A DNA stretch of 35,842 nucleotides from an uncultured Pelagibacteraceae bacterium. Its GTDB lineage: Bacteria; Pseudomonadota; Alphaproteobacteria; Pelagibacterales; Pelagibacteraceae. The notes under the pieces were generated by a model. That model searched no databases, was not told the DNA's origin, and saw only the letters and a program-made list of their open reading frames with translations. Positions 25,354 through 33,183 of this stretch are shown one piece after another. The stretch spans positions 1 to 35,842 of the forward strand of contig CACCLK010000010.1 in assembly GCA_902546795.1 (NCBI GenBank), in the 5' to 3' direction. Every line of letters begins with the position of its first letter. The stretch's first letter is position 1. The position numbers were made by a program, and so were the translations under genes.

Positions 25354-25796
25354 TAATGCGGTGCTCTAAATCTATTATGACAAGCTGAGCAGTTACTCCA
25401 CATCAATTTTTTTTGCACTGCTCTAAGATCATCAGCAGTTTCTATTGCTTTAGCAAGTTTTAGCATGTCGTCTGAGGCTTTTTGCATCAATGCATTAAAC
25501 TCATCTTTATTTTCCCAGATACTAGGAAGAGCTTCTGTTTTAAAACCCTCTTTTGTATTTTCAGGAAAATAGTCCAAAAGCTTTAAGTAATTATCTGAAA
25601 TTTTTTTCATTAAAGGTTTTGCTTCCTCAATTTTTTTTGATTTAAGTAAAACTGAAATTCTTTTAGCATTTTGGTAATTTTCACTGAACATTGCTTTTCT
25701 ACCTTTAATAATTTCTTCTACACTTTGATTAGCAAGAGATGACAGAGAAAAAGTTAGAAGGAAAAATGTAATAATTATTTTTTTTAATAAATGCAT
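25353..25796 (-). CDS. Cytochrome c'/c556-type periplasmic protein
   Basis: A 147-residue exported heme protein. The signal peptide ends near SSLANQ (about 22-24). The mature part is a helical bundle with the single CSACH heme site at residues 136-140, close to the C-terminus as is usual for class II cytochromes c (c' and c556). An N-terminal Met-containing segment (KAMFSENYQNAK) could provide the sixth ligand as in c556. It is likely to be an electron carrier or NO/redox-binding protein. It lies 18 nt after DUF411 and near a cytochrome b561 gene, so a joint periplasmic redox role is plausible. Confidence 0.85.
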   Translation of the reverse strand: MHLLKKIIITFFLLTFSLSSLANQSVEEIIKGRKAMFSENYQNAKRISVLLKSKKIEEAKPLMKKISDNYLKLLDYFPENTKEGFKTEALPSIWENKDEFNALMQKASDDMLKLAKAIETADDLRAVQKKLMWSNCSACHNRFRAPH

Positions 25797-25814
25797 ACTA
25801 TATAATTAACTTTC

Positions 25815-26297
25815 TTACATTGTCATAAATACTGAGGATTTTCCATTGATTAGTTGGTAAATAACAAATGGCTCTTCTTTTTCTCCGGGCATTCCGGGTG
25901 TGCCTATAGGCATTCCAGGTAAAGCTATTCCATCAATATCAGGTCGCTCTTTTAATAATTTGTTAACTGCTTCAAACGGGACATGTCCCTCTATAAAATA
26001 TTTACCAATTATAGTAGTATGACAAGACTGCATTTCTACTGGAATATTATATTTTTGTTTTATTGTGTGAAGGCTTCTCATATTTGTTTGTTTAACTTTG
26101 AATTTTTCCTCTTCTAAAAATAAAACATATCCATAACAACATCCGCATGAGGGGGTCTTAAAAACTTCAACAATTTGTTTATTGTTAATATTAGCTAAAG
26201 CTTCTTTTTTATCTGTGACAATATAAAATATATAAAAAACAGAGAATATAAATACTATTGAAATTATTGATTTAAATATATTGGTTTTTAGTTTCAT
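25815..26297 (-). CDS. DUF411 family metal-binding protein
   Basis: A 160-residue protein with an N-terminal membrane anchor or signal (about 8-30) and a periplasmic DUF411 domain. Key motifs are FKTPSCGCCYGYV with the CGCC cysteines at 51-54, and MQSCHTTIIGKYFIEGHVP, then the GMPIGTPGMPG loop. DUF411 proteins occur in copper-resistance loci and are thought to bind copper. I choose the ATG at 26297: a longer in-frame start at 26360 would run through the divergent cytochrome b561 start and its promoter. No Shine-Dalgarno; TATACT ends 6 nt before the ATG, so the mRNA may be leaderless. Confidence 0.87.
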   Translation of the reverse strand: MKLKTNIFKSIISIVFIFSVFYIFYIVTDKKEALANINNKQIVEVFKTPSCGCCYGYVLFLEEEKFKVKQTNMRSLHTIKQKYNIPVEMQSCHTTIIGKYFIEGHVPFEAVNKLLKERPDIDGIALPGMPIGTPGMPGEKEEPFVIYQLINGKSSVFMTM

Positions 26298-26316
26298 ATA
26301 TAAAGTATAATTAATT
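26298..26316. promoter_or_regulatory. 19-bp divergent spacer with overlapping -10 boxes
   Basis: Between DUF411 (starts 26297, minus) and cytochrome b561 (starts 26317, plus), the plus strand has a perfect TATAAT at 26306-26311, 5 nt before its ATG. The minus strand has TATACT at 26309-26304, 6 nt before its ATG. The two boxes share four base pairs. No Shine-Dalgarno is present for either gene. The -35 matches are weak (TTGGTT at 26281-26286 on plus; CTGTTA at 26333-26328 on minus), and each lies inside the opposite gene. Confidence 0.55.
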
Positions 26317-26847
26317 ATGAAAATAATTAACAGTAATAATGAGTACGGACTACTGGCCAAATTGTTCCACTGGGTAACTTTTATTGTTTTAATAGCACAG
26401 ATACCTTTTGGATTTTATTTGGTGGGACTTGAATTCTCTGATGAAAGAATTGAATTAGAAAATATTCATATTATAATTGGAATAAGTGTCCTTTACTTAA
26501 CCATTTTCAGATTAATTTGGAAATTTTTAAATCCAAATCCCACGTCATCAGCAAATGCTTTCAAAGGTCAAATTTTTATAGCAAAGGCTAATCATTTTTT
26601 ATTGTACATTAGCATTTTATTAATCACTTCTTCAGGGGTACTTAAAAAATTATATATGGGAGAAGAATTAAATTTTTTTTTGTTTAAGTTTGGATTTAAA
26701 GAAACTAACTTTAAGTTAGCAGATACTTTTTACCAAATTCACATTTATTCTAATTACCTTTTAATCTCATTAATAGTCTTACACATTGTTGCGGTAATAG
26801 TTCATCATATTATTTTTAAAGATAAAATCTTAAAAAAAATAACTTAA
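26317..26847 (+). CDS. Cytochrome b561 family protein
   Basis: A 176-residue diheme membrane protein with four helices, of the bacterial cytochrome b561 type. Histidines that could ligate heme are in LFHWVTFI (residue 18), NIHIIIGISVLYLTIFRLIW (about 48), NHFLLYIS (about 90) and the paired HIYSNYLLISLIVLHIVAVIVHH region (about 145-167). It probably moves electrons between quinol and periplasmic acceptors, and the cytochrome c' gene on the other strand is a candidate partner (inference). It converges on DUF4396 with two bases between stops. Confidence 0.87.
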   Translation: MKIINSNNEYGLLAKLFHWVTFIVLIAQIPFGFYLVGLEFSDERIELENIHIIIGISVLYLTIFRLIWKFLNPNPTSSANAFKGQIFIAKANHFLLYISILLITSSGVLKKLYMGEELNFFLFKFGFKETNFKLADTFYQIHIYSNYLLISLIVLHIVAVIVHHIIFKDKILKKIT

Positions 26848-26849
26848 AT

Positions 26850-27287
26850 TTAATGGCAGGCTTCGTTAAATTTTTTAAGTCTCCAATAATTATAGGGCCA
26901 AGGAGTAATAAATCCTACAAATAACATAATTGGGATTACCCACCATGTTAAAATTGCTCCTCCAGTTAAAAAATAGTCTGTTGTATTCATAGCCACTTCC
27001 ATACTAATCATAGAAATTAGACTCATCCCAGTTGCAGTTTTCAAAGCCAGATAGAAAGTAAAATTTTGTCTTATTAAAATGATGGTCTCTAAAATAATAC
27101 TTGTAATGATACCATTAATAATTGCTAAAATCATTATACCTAAAATAGGAAATGGAATTTTAGTTAATTGAAAAAATAAAATTGTTCCAAAATCACCTAT
27201 CGCACAACCTATTAAACACCAAAAAGTGTTTTTTGCACTTCTTGACCAAGTGTGTTTGCACTTCCAATGAAAAGTTTCAGAACTCAT
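26850..27287 (-). CDS. DUF4396 family membrane protein
   Basis: A 145-residue membrane protein with four hydrophobic helices. It matches the DUF4396 family by NTFWCLIGCAIGDFGTILFFQ in segments (about 21-41), a Cys/Asp-bearing helix, and the MEVAMNTTDYFLTGG segment (about 96-110). These proteins are poorly characterised and often occur near copper-handling or DUF411 genes, which fits here. Histidines and cysteines at the N-terminus (FHWKCKHTW) could bind metal. Its ATG overlaps the P5C-reductase-like stop by four bases (ATGA on the minus strand), so translation is probably coupled. Confidence 0.8.
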   Translation of the reverse strand: MSSETFHWKCKHTWSRSAKNTFWCLIGCAIGDFGTILFFQLTKIPFPILGIMILAIINGIITSIILETIILIRQNFTFYLALKTATGMSLISMISMEVAMNTTDYFLTGGAILTWWVIPIMLFVGFITPWPYNYWRLKKFNEACH

Positions 27288-28045
27288 TTTTTAAATTTTT
27301 TGTAGACGTTATTCAATGATTTATTCATTTTTTCGTAAAATTTTACTTTTTTAAGTTCTTTTAAAACCTGCATATTAAGGCCCTTTGGAGTTTGAGAATC
27401 TGATACTAATTTATCAAAACCAATGTTCTTTTTTAACAATGCATCTTTACTCAAAGCAAAAAATAACTCAGCTACGTAATTTGTCGCTTGTGATTTTTTT
27501 AAGCCCCTTCTTACTAGCCATTTAGTCATTGAATTATAAATTTCATAATATGACGCCATAAATGAGGAAGTTGCCCAAAAGTTAAAGCTCAACTTTTCTT
27601 TATTTACCTCAATAACTAAACCAAGTTTACTAAAAATTTTTTTAGCAATTCTATTTTTAGGACAAATAATAATAGGGCCGACTCTGTTTTCTATAAATGG
27701 TAACGGTATAGCTTTACATATATTTTTACTATGAATTTTGCTTTTAAGTTCTCTTTCATTAATAGTGGAGATAAGGCTAATTACTGTTTTGCCCTTAAAG
27801 CTTAAATTATTTAAAATTTTCTTTCCAACAGGTGGAGTGACTGATAAGAAAATTACACTAGCCTTATCAATTATTTCTTGATTATTACTACATATCTTTA
27901 TTTTTGAAAATCTTCCTTTAAGCTTTTTTGCTATATTTCTATTTCGTGAAGATATATATATTCTATTAATTTTTAAATTTGATTTAAAAATTCCAAATAT
28001 GATAGAAGAAGCAATTTTCCCAGTTCCAATAAATCCTAAATTCAT
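27284..28045 (-). CDS. Pyrroline-5-carboxylate-reductase-like protein
   Basis: A 253-residue protein with the ProC layout: N-terminal Rossmann motif GFIGTGKIA (4-12), a catalytic/linker region, and a C-terminal helical dimerisation domain. However, the ProC signature SPGGTT, which helps bind the substrate, is replaced by DSQTPKGLNMQ (about 218-228), and the usual VRxMPNTP-type segment is reduced to CKAIPLPFIENRVGP. It may therefore act on something other than P5C. It is lysine-rich. The start is fixed by the Rossmann motif and lies 2 bp from the divergent AbrB start. Confidence 0.72.
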   Translation of the reverse strand: MNLGFIGTGKIASSIIFGIFKSNLKINRIYISSRNRNIAKKLKGRFSKIKICSNNQEIIDKASVIFLSVTPPVGKKILNNLSFKGKTVISLISTINERELKSKIHSKNICKAIPLPFIENRVGPIIICPKNRIAKKIFSKLGLVIEVNKEKLSFNFWATSSFMASYYEIYNSMTKWLVRRGLKKSQATNYVAELFFALSKDALLKKNIGFDKLVSDSQTPKGLNMQVLKELKKVKFYEKMNKSLNNVYKKFKK

Positions 28046-28047
28046 AA

Positions 28048-29124
28048 ATGACTCAGAATAACCAAGCTATTCCCATTAATAAAGAAAATTTTAGGCAAAT
28101 CTTATCATTTAAATTCGTTTTGGTAATAATCATATCGATACCAAGTGCGTTAATTGCAGATTATTTCGGTTTACCTTTGGCTTGGTTCTTGGGGCCTATG
28201 CTTGTTACATCTGTTGCTTCATTAGCTGGATTAAAAATTAAGATACCAAGATTGGTTTTATCATCAATTTTGGTATTACTTGGATTATATATCGGAAACT
28301 ATATTGATAAAGATCTCTTTGCCCAAATACATGAGTGGGCTCTCACCTCGGTCATAATGTTAGTATATATAATTTTAAGTATTTTAATTGTTTCACAGTA
28401 TTTACAAAAATTTTCAAAATATGAAAAAAAAACCTCAGTTTTTTCTGCTGCTCCTGGAGCGCTAGGTCCTTTAATGATTTTAGCTGAGGATCAAAAGACT
28501 GATTTAAGCCACGTTGCTACCTCTCATCTAATAAGATTAATAATAATCGTTACTGTTTTTCCTTTTTTTGTGAACAGCTATCACGATGCGGGTCCAATCA
28601 ATGAAATTGACCAAATAATCAATGACCAAAATATCTATCAATTAGTAATTTTGATCTTAACCTCCATTTTTTTAATTGTTTTTTTTGATAAAATTAAGTT
28701 TCCTGCCGCTTTGCTCTCAGGAACTCTCGTTGCAAGTGGTTTTTTACAAATAACTGAAATAGCCTCTTATCAGTTCTCACCTGACATCATTGACTATTGC
28801 TTATTAATTTTAGGAGCTTCAATCGGTTGCAGATTTGCAGATAAAACTTTTGGTGAAATCATTAGAAATTCTTTTCATAGTTTTATCGCTACAGTATTAT
28901 TAGTTTTACTCGGCTTACTCGCAGCTTATTTTGCAAGCTTAATTATTGATAAAAATATTTTTACTCTTATGTTGTCTTATTGTCCTGGCGGTATTTATGA
29001 AGTTGCCGTAATCGCAATATTTTTTGATTTAGATCCTGACTTTGTCTCTTTTCACCATATAATTAGGTTATTAATTATATTATTTGTTGTGCCAATCATG
29101 CTTAAGTTAATGAAAAAAACCTAG
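28048..29124 (+). CDS. AbrB family membrane protein (COG3180)
   Basis: A 358-residue integral membrane protein with about ten helices in two repeats. The repeat signatures are DYFGLPLAWFLGPMLVTS (about 39-56) and SAAPGALGPLMILAED (about 133-148), with a matching CPGGIYEVAVIA near 313-324. Family members are annotated as AbrB or putative ammonia monooxygenase; neither name proves function, and transport is more likely. It is not the AbrB DNA-binding regulator. It often lies next to tripartite tricarboxylate transporters, as here. Its stop shares the palindrome CTAG with the convergent tctA stop. Confidence 0.83.
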   Translation: MTQNNQAIPINKENFRQILSFKFVLVIIISIPSALIADYFGLPLAWFLGPMLVTSVASLAGLKIKIPRLVLSSILVLLGLYIGNYIDKDLFAQIHEWALTSVIMLVYIILSILIVSQYLQKFSKYEKKTSVFSAAPGALGPLMILAEDQKTDLSHVATSHLIRLIIIVTVFPFFVNSYHDAGPINEIDQIINDQNIYQLVILILTSIFLIVFFDKIKFPAALLSGTLVASGFLQITEIASYQFSPDIIDYCLLILGASIGCRFADKTFGEIIRNSFHSFIATVLLVLLGLLAAYFASLIIDKNIFTLMLSYCPGGIYEVAVIAIFFDLDPDFVSFHHIIRLLIILFVVPIMLKLMKKT

Positions 29125-30620
29125 TTTTTTTTGAAAAAGCTTTTGTAAATTTGCCATCCAACAATAGTTAAAATCGTTATCATTATAATGAGAGTTAAAG
29201 GTCTATCCCAAAGAAATGACCAAGACCCGTCACTAATTAAAAGCGACCTTCTAAGATTTTCCTCCATTAATCCTCCTAAAACAAAAGCTAGAATTAATGG
29301 TGGCATTGGGAAATCATATAATCTAAGTATTGTTGCAACAACTGCTATCCCTATCATTAGATAAATATCAAAGTTATTGAAAGACATTAAATAAATTCCA
29401 GTGACAGAGAAAAAAAGTATTAATGGTATTAAAAAAGTCCTAGGGGTTGCTAAAACTCTTGCAATGTAAGGTATGAGTGGCAAATTCAATATAAGAAGTA
29501 TTACCATGCCTATATACATTGACATTATAACAGACCAAAAAATTTCTGGGTTAGTTTGATATAACCTAGGTCCGGGTTGAATACCAAAACCTAATAAAGC
29601 TCCAAGCATTACAGCGGTTGTTCCGCTTCCTGGTATACCTAAAGTTAGCAACGGTACAAACGATCCAGAACACGCAGCATTATTTGCGGTCTCTGGTGCA
29701 GCCAAACCATTAACGCTGCCTTTACCAAATTTTTGTTTTTCTTCATCATTAACAAAATTTCTCTCCATACCATAAGCTAAAAAAGAAGCGATTGTAGATC
29801 CAGCTCCTGGCAAAACTCCGATGATGAAACCTAAAACCGATGATCTAGGTATGGTAGTAACCATTTTTTTTGTTTCTGCTTTATCTAATTTAATTGAACC
29901 TAATTCTGACAGTGAAATTTGTTTGGCTACTCTTGTTGGATCATTGGCTTTAAAAATAATAGTCAAAGCTTCACTCATTGCAAAAGTTGCCATTACGACT
30001 AGAACGAAACTTATTCCGTCTGATAAATTCATATTTTGAAAAGTAAATCTTGGAATATCTGAAAGCGTATCTTGACCGACACTTGCTAACATTAACCCTA
30101 GCACTACCATCATCATAGCTTTTAAAAAATGTCCTTTGGCAGAAAAAGCTGAAACAGCAGTTAAACCTAAAATCATTAGACCAAAGTAATCTGGGGACCT
30201 GAAAGCTAAACTTACTTTTGACAAACTTGGTGCAGCTATAAGCAAAAATATTGCAGCAATAGTACCACCTGCAAATGAACTATAGGCAGCGATTGCTAAA
30301 GCCTTTCCAGCTTTACCTTGTTGAGCCATTGGATAACCATCGAATGATGTTGCGACAGTGCCTGGAATACCTGGAGCGTTTATTAAAATTGAAGATGTAG
30401 ATCCGCCAAAAACTGCTCCATAATAAACTCCAGCCATAAGAATTAATCCTGTTGAAGGTTCAAAACCATAGGTGATTGGTATCATTAAAGCTATCGCTGT
30501 CATTGGTCCAAGACCTGGTAACATGCCAATAATTGTTCCCGAAAAACAACCAATCATTACCATCATTAAATTTTTTAATGAAAACGCAGTTTCCAATCCT
30601 ATAAGTATTCCCTCGATCAT
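29121..30620 (-). CDS. tctA: Tripartite tricarboxylate transporter, large permease TctA
   Basis: A 499-residue permease of the TTT family, the large membrane subunit with about twelve helices. Conserved segments are GTIIGMLPGLGPMTAIALMIP (about 28-48, in parts), YGAVFGGSTSSILINAPG, and IIGVLPGAGSTIASFLAYGMER in the second repeat; GxxxGxLPGxGP is the hallmark. With TctB and a substrate-binding TctC it imports carboxylates such as citrate, driven by ion gradients. The ATG overlaps the tctB stop by four bases (ATGA). The substrate is unknown. Confidence 0.94.
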   Translation of the reverse strand: MIEGILIGLETAFSLKNLMMVMIGCFSGTIIGMLPGLGPMTAIALMIPITYGFEPSTGLILMAGVYYGAVFGGSTSSILINAPGIPGTVATSFDGYPMAQQGKAGKALAIAAYSSFAGGTIAAIFLLIAAPSLSKVSLAFRSPDYFGLMILGLTAVSAFSAKGHFLKAMMMVVLGLMLASVGQDTLSDIPRFTFQNMNLSDGISFVLVVMATFAMSEALTIIFKANDPTRVAKQISLSELGSIKLDKAETKKMVTTIPRSSVLGFIIGVLPGAGSTIASFLAYGMERNFVNDEEKQKFGKGSVNGLAAPETANNAACSGSFVPLLTLGIPGSGTTAVMLGALLGFGIQPGPRLYQTNPEIFWSVIMSMYIGMVILLILNLPLIPYIARVLATPRTFLIPLILFFSVTGIYLMSFNNFDIYLMIGIAVVATILRLYDFPMPPLILAFVLGGLMEENLRRSLLISDGSWSFLWDRPLTLIIMITILTIVGWQIYKSFFKKN

Positions 30621-31087
30621 CCCATTATTCCTATAAATTGTAAAAATGGATCTCTTAGATAAATATTAAGTAAGCCATGAAGAAGGTACATAAATATCGC
30701 CACAAAAGGAAAAGATAAAATGAATATCCAAAACCATTTTCTTTCTCCTAAAACAACGTAAGATAAAACTAAAAAAATTGAAGTTGAAAGAAAGTAGCCT
30801 GCGCTTAAAATAGTTAGTCCATACAGAGCCATAAGTATAATTAATAAAATTGTTTTTTTATAATCTAAAACCTTTAAATCTACGTTTGAGGGTTTTGTTT
30901 CAGGTAAAATGACATAAAGAGCTGAAAATATGAGTCCTGCATACCCTAAATAAATTGGGAATGTTTTTGCATTAAAAGCAGCATTTTCATCAAATGTAAA
31001 AACTTGAATTTGGTGAGCGGTATAAAGATAAAATCCTGAAAAAATAAAAAAGAGCAGCGAAATAATCTTTGAAGGACTTATTTTCAC
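30617..31087 (-). CDS. tctB: Tripartite tricarboxylate transporter, small subunit TctB
   Basis: A 156-residue four-helix membrane protein, the small TctB subunit of a TTT system. Hydrophobic stretches are at about 8-25, 48-64, 78-105 and 118-140. The sequence is variable across the family, so assignment rests on size, helix layout and the tctC-tctB-tctA order. The start codon is GTG with AAGGAAAGAG upstream. It overlaps tctA by four bases and lies 18 nt after tctC. Confidence 0.9.
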   Translation of the reverse strand: MKISPSKIISLLFFIFSGFYLYTAHQIQVFTFDENAAFNAKTFPIYLGYAGLIFSALYVILPETKPSNVDLKVLDYKKTILLIILMALYGLTILSAGYFLSTSIFLVLSYVVLGERKWFWIFILSFPFVAIFMYLLHGLLNIYLRDPFLQFIGIMG

Positions 31088-31105
31088 TGCTCTTTCCTTA
31101 ACTAT

Positions 31106-32098
31106 TTATTTTATTACGCCTAAATTTTTTAACAATCCAGTCATTTCAACTGTTTGTTTTTCTAAAAATTTAACGAATTTTTTGTCTGGGTTATAAATAT
31201 TAACCCAAGCGTTTCTTTTTCTCACTGCTTCCCATTCTGGTGTTTTTTGAACATCACCTAACATTTTAGCAATTTTTTTTCTTTCGCTATCACTCATGCC
31301 TGGAGGGCCAAAGAAACCTCTCCAATTCACGAAGATCGCATTTGTACCTTGCTCTTTTAATGTTGGAACATCCGGGGCATCAGCCACTCTTTTTGGAGCT
31401 GTGATACCAAGAATTTTTACTTGATCTCTAGCACCCATTACTTCACCTAAACCAGTAGAAAGAATTTGAGTTTCACCTGATAAAAGTCCAGCTAAAGCTT
31501 TACCGCCTGCATCGTAAGGTATGTAAACTACATCATTTGGATTAGCGCCAGCTTCTTTGAATGCTAATGCGCCAATTAAATGGTCCATGCTACCTCTTAC
31601 TGATCCACCAGCCATTTTTACTGATTTCGGATTTGCTTTGTAAGCAGCAACTACATCTTTCCAAGAGTTATAAGGTGAGTTTTTTGCTGCAACAATTGCA
31701 CCATAATCACCAATTACACCAGCTATTGGCACTACATCTTTATAAGATGTTACCTTTGCTGCATTCTTTTTATCTACGTAACCAGAGTGTCTAGTTATAG
31801 ATCTCAGAACTAATGGAGTTGATTGAACTAAAATTGTATCTGAAGGCTTAGTATTTATCATATAAGATAAAGCTTTTCCTCCACCACCACCTGACATATT
31901 TTCAAATGATGCACTATTTAAAAAACCAGCTTTAGTTAAAGCTTCACCAGTTCCTCTAGCAGTTCCATCCCAACCACCACCAGCACCACCGCCAATTACA
32001 AAGTGTAATTTATCAGTTGCAAATGATATATTTGAAATTGATGTTAAAAGAACAGTAGCAAAAATTATACTGATTAGTTTTTTTATTTTACTAAACAT
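31106..32098 (-). CDS. tctC: Tripartite tricarboxylate transporter substrate-binding protein TctC
   Basis: A 330-residue periplasmic binding protein of the Bug/TctC family. The signal peptide runs to about residue 27 (ISFA-T). The ligand-loop regions are visible as GGGAGGGWDGTARG (about 36-49) and the segment KMAGGSVRGSMDHLIGALAF (about 161-180). The C-terminal half has NWRGFFGPPGMSDSERKKIA. It delivers substrate to TctAB; Bug proteins bind carboxylates and many other acids. The gene has a strong GGGGGA ribosome site and its own promoter (32126-32154), as expected for the most abundant component. Confidence 0.94.
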   Translation of the reverse strand: MFSKIKKLISIIFATVLLTSISNISFATDKLHFVIGGGAGGGWDGTARGTGEALTKAGFLNSASFENMSGGGGGKALSYMINTKPSDTILVQSTPLVLRSITRHSGYVDKKNAAKVTSYKDVVPIAGVIGDYGAIVAAKNSPYNSWKDVVAAYKANPKSVKMAGGSVRGSMDHLIGALAFKEAGANPNDVVYIPYDAGGKALAGLLSGETQILSTGLGEVMGARDQVKILGITAPKRVADAPDVPTLKEQGTNAIFVNWRGFFGPPGMSDSERKKIAKMLGDVQKTPEWEAVRKRNAWVNIYNPDKKFVKFLEKQTVEMTGLLKNLGVIK

Positions 32099-32125
32099 AT
32101 TTCCCCCTGTTTGTTAATAAACTTA

Positions 32126-32154
32126 ATTAAAATGAATCTTAAAAGAGGAGTCAA
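32126..32154 (-). promoter_or_regulatory. Sigma-70 promoter of tctCBA
   Basis: TTGACT (32154-32149), a 17-bp spacer and TTTAAT (32131-32126): each box matches the consensus at five of six positions. The predicted start, about 32119, gives a leader near 20 nt with GGGGGA before the tctC ATG. It is the best full -35/-10 pair seen in the window. Confidence 0.7.
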
Positions 32155-32162
32155 TGATAGAA

Positions 32163-32489
32163 TTAAAAATTATTTAAAGTTGCAAGTAATAAACCTGAGA
32201 ATATTGTAGGTAAAACTAGGTTTTTCTTCGTTAAAATAAATAATGATATACTTGCAGTAAAAACAATCAACCTAATCGCTAGTTCAGAGCTTGATAACAC
32301 ACCAGCTGGAAAAATAATCATACGTCCTAACAAAGCTGCAAGAGTTGAGTAAGCAACACAATTAAACCAATAAAAGATTTTAGACTTTACGCTTACCTTC
32401 TTTGAAGTTATTGCGCCTAATAAACGAGAAATATAAGTTGCACCGGAGGTGGCAACTATTGCCAAAATGATAAACTCGTTACTTGTCAT
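32163..32489 (-). CDS. azlD: AzlD family branched-chain amino-acid export subunit
   Basis: A 108-residue membrane protein with four hydrophobic helices, the small AzlD partner of AzlC. Typical features are the short first helix FIILAIVATSGATYISRLLG and the final IFSGLLLATLNNF. Together AzlCD export branched-chain amino acids and toxic analogues. I choose the ATG at 32489: GGAG lies at an ideal 6-nt distance. The in-frame codon at 32501 is a TTG that overlaps that ribosome site. The gene overlaps the azlC end by 11 nt. Confidence 0.88.
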   Translation of the reverse strand: MTSNEFIILAIVATSGATYISRLLGAITSKKVSVKSKIFYWFNCVAYSTLAALLGRMIIFPAGVLSSSELAIRLIVFTASISLFILTKKNLVLPTIFSGLLLATLNNF

Positions 32490-33183
32490 TTTTTTCTCCA
32501 ATTAAGAATGCCACTGTGCCTGCTATTAATCCAGCAAACAATAACGACCACTCAGCAGAAATTAGATAAATAGTTGGACCTAAAACTGTTCCTAAAATAA
32601 CAGATAATGCAACACTCATATTTTTCATGGCTCCTATCATCATGCAAAAAAAATATACTGGATTCACAATAGCTAAACCGATTAACATGTCTTTATTTAA
32701 AAGATCAGCGGACAAATAACCTATAGCTGTCATAAGAACAGCCGTAAACCATGTTCCAGTTCCTATGCCAATCCAAAAATCAATCCTGTGTTTCTTATCA
32801 ATTTTTTTGTATGTGTCTTTTGCTATTAGCCAAGAAGAAACAGCTAAAAAATGACATGAAAGATAATATTTCCATTTTGGTTGTGATTTATGCTCTAATA
32901 ATGGAAACAAAGAGACAGTCAATGGATATAATCTAAAATTTACTAACCAAACAGCAATAAAAATATTTAAAATTGAAGCTCCGACTAGCAAGGACTCGGC
33001 CATAACAAGTTGGCCCGGTAAAGCATAAGTAAAAAAACTTGAGGCTGCACTTTGTTGAATATTAAATCCTGCATCTTTTAACAAAGCGCCTAGGGCAATA
33101 AAACACGCTGCGAGCGGTATTGCTGGGCTTCTTGTTCCTTTTAGAGATTTTAATCCAAGAAAAAATACTTTCGAATTAATCAT
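32479..33183 (-). CDS. azlC: AzlC family branched-chain amino-acid exporter
   Basis: A 234-residue membrane protein of the AzlC family with about seven hydrophobic segments. Landmarks are AIPLAACFIALGALLKDAGF (about 21-40), SSFFTYALPGQLVMAESLL (about 48-66) and VNFRLYPLTVSLFPLL (about 80-95). Its ATG overlaps the livF stop by four bases (ATGA), so it is translationally coupled to an ABC importer operon, an unusual pairing of importer and exporter. It is followed by azlD. Confidence 0.92.
   Translation of the reverse strand: MINSKVFFLGLKSLKGTRSPAIPLAACFIALGALLKDAGFNIQQSAASSFFTYALPGQLVMAESLLVGASILNIFIAVWLVNFRLYPLTVSLFPLLEHKSQPKWKYYLSCHFLAVSSWLIAKDTYKKIDKKHRIDFWIGIGTGTWFTAVLMTAIGYLSADLLNKDMLIGLAIVNPVYFFCMMIGAMKNMSVALSVILGTVLGPTIYLISAEWSLLFAGLIAGTVAFLIGEKNDK
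32496..32499 (-). promoter_or_regulatory. Ribosome-binding site fixing the azlD start
   Basis: GGAG on the minus strand, 6 nt upstream of ATG 32489 and inside the end of azlC. It supports the ATG over the in-frame TTG at 32501. Confidence 0.75.

Noticed and set aside
26298-26360. Longer DUF411 start (extra 21 hydrophobic residues) at 26360
   Set aside because: It would overlap the start of cytochrome b561 and lie upstream of a perfect -10 box; the ATG at 26297 already gives a complete membrane anchor.
28048-29124. AbrB DNA-binding regulator or ammonia monooxygenase subunit
   Set aside because: The protein is a polytopic membrane protein throughout; the family names are historical and do not match its architecture.
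32489-32501. TTG start for azlD
   Set aside because: The TTG overlaps the GGAG ribosome site that is ideally placed for the ATG at 32489.
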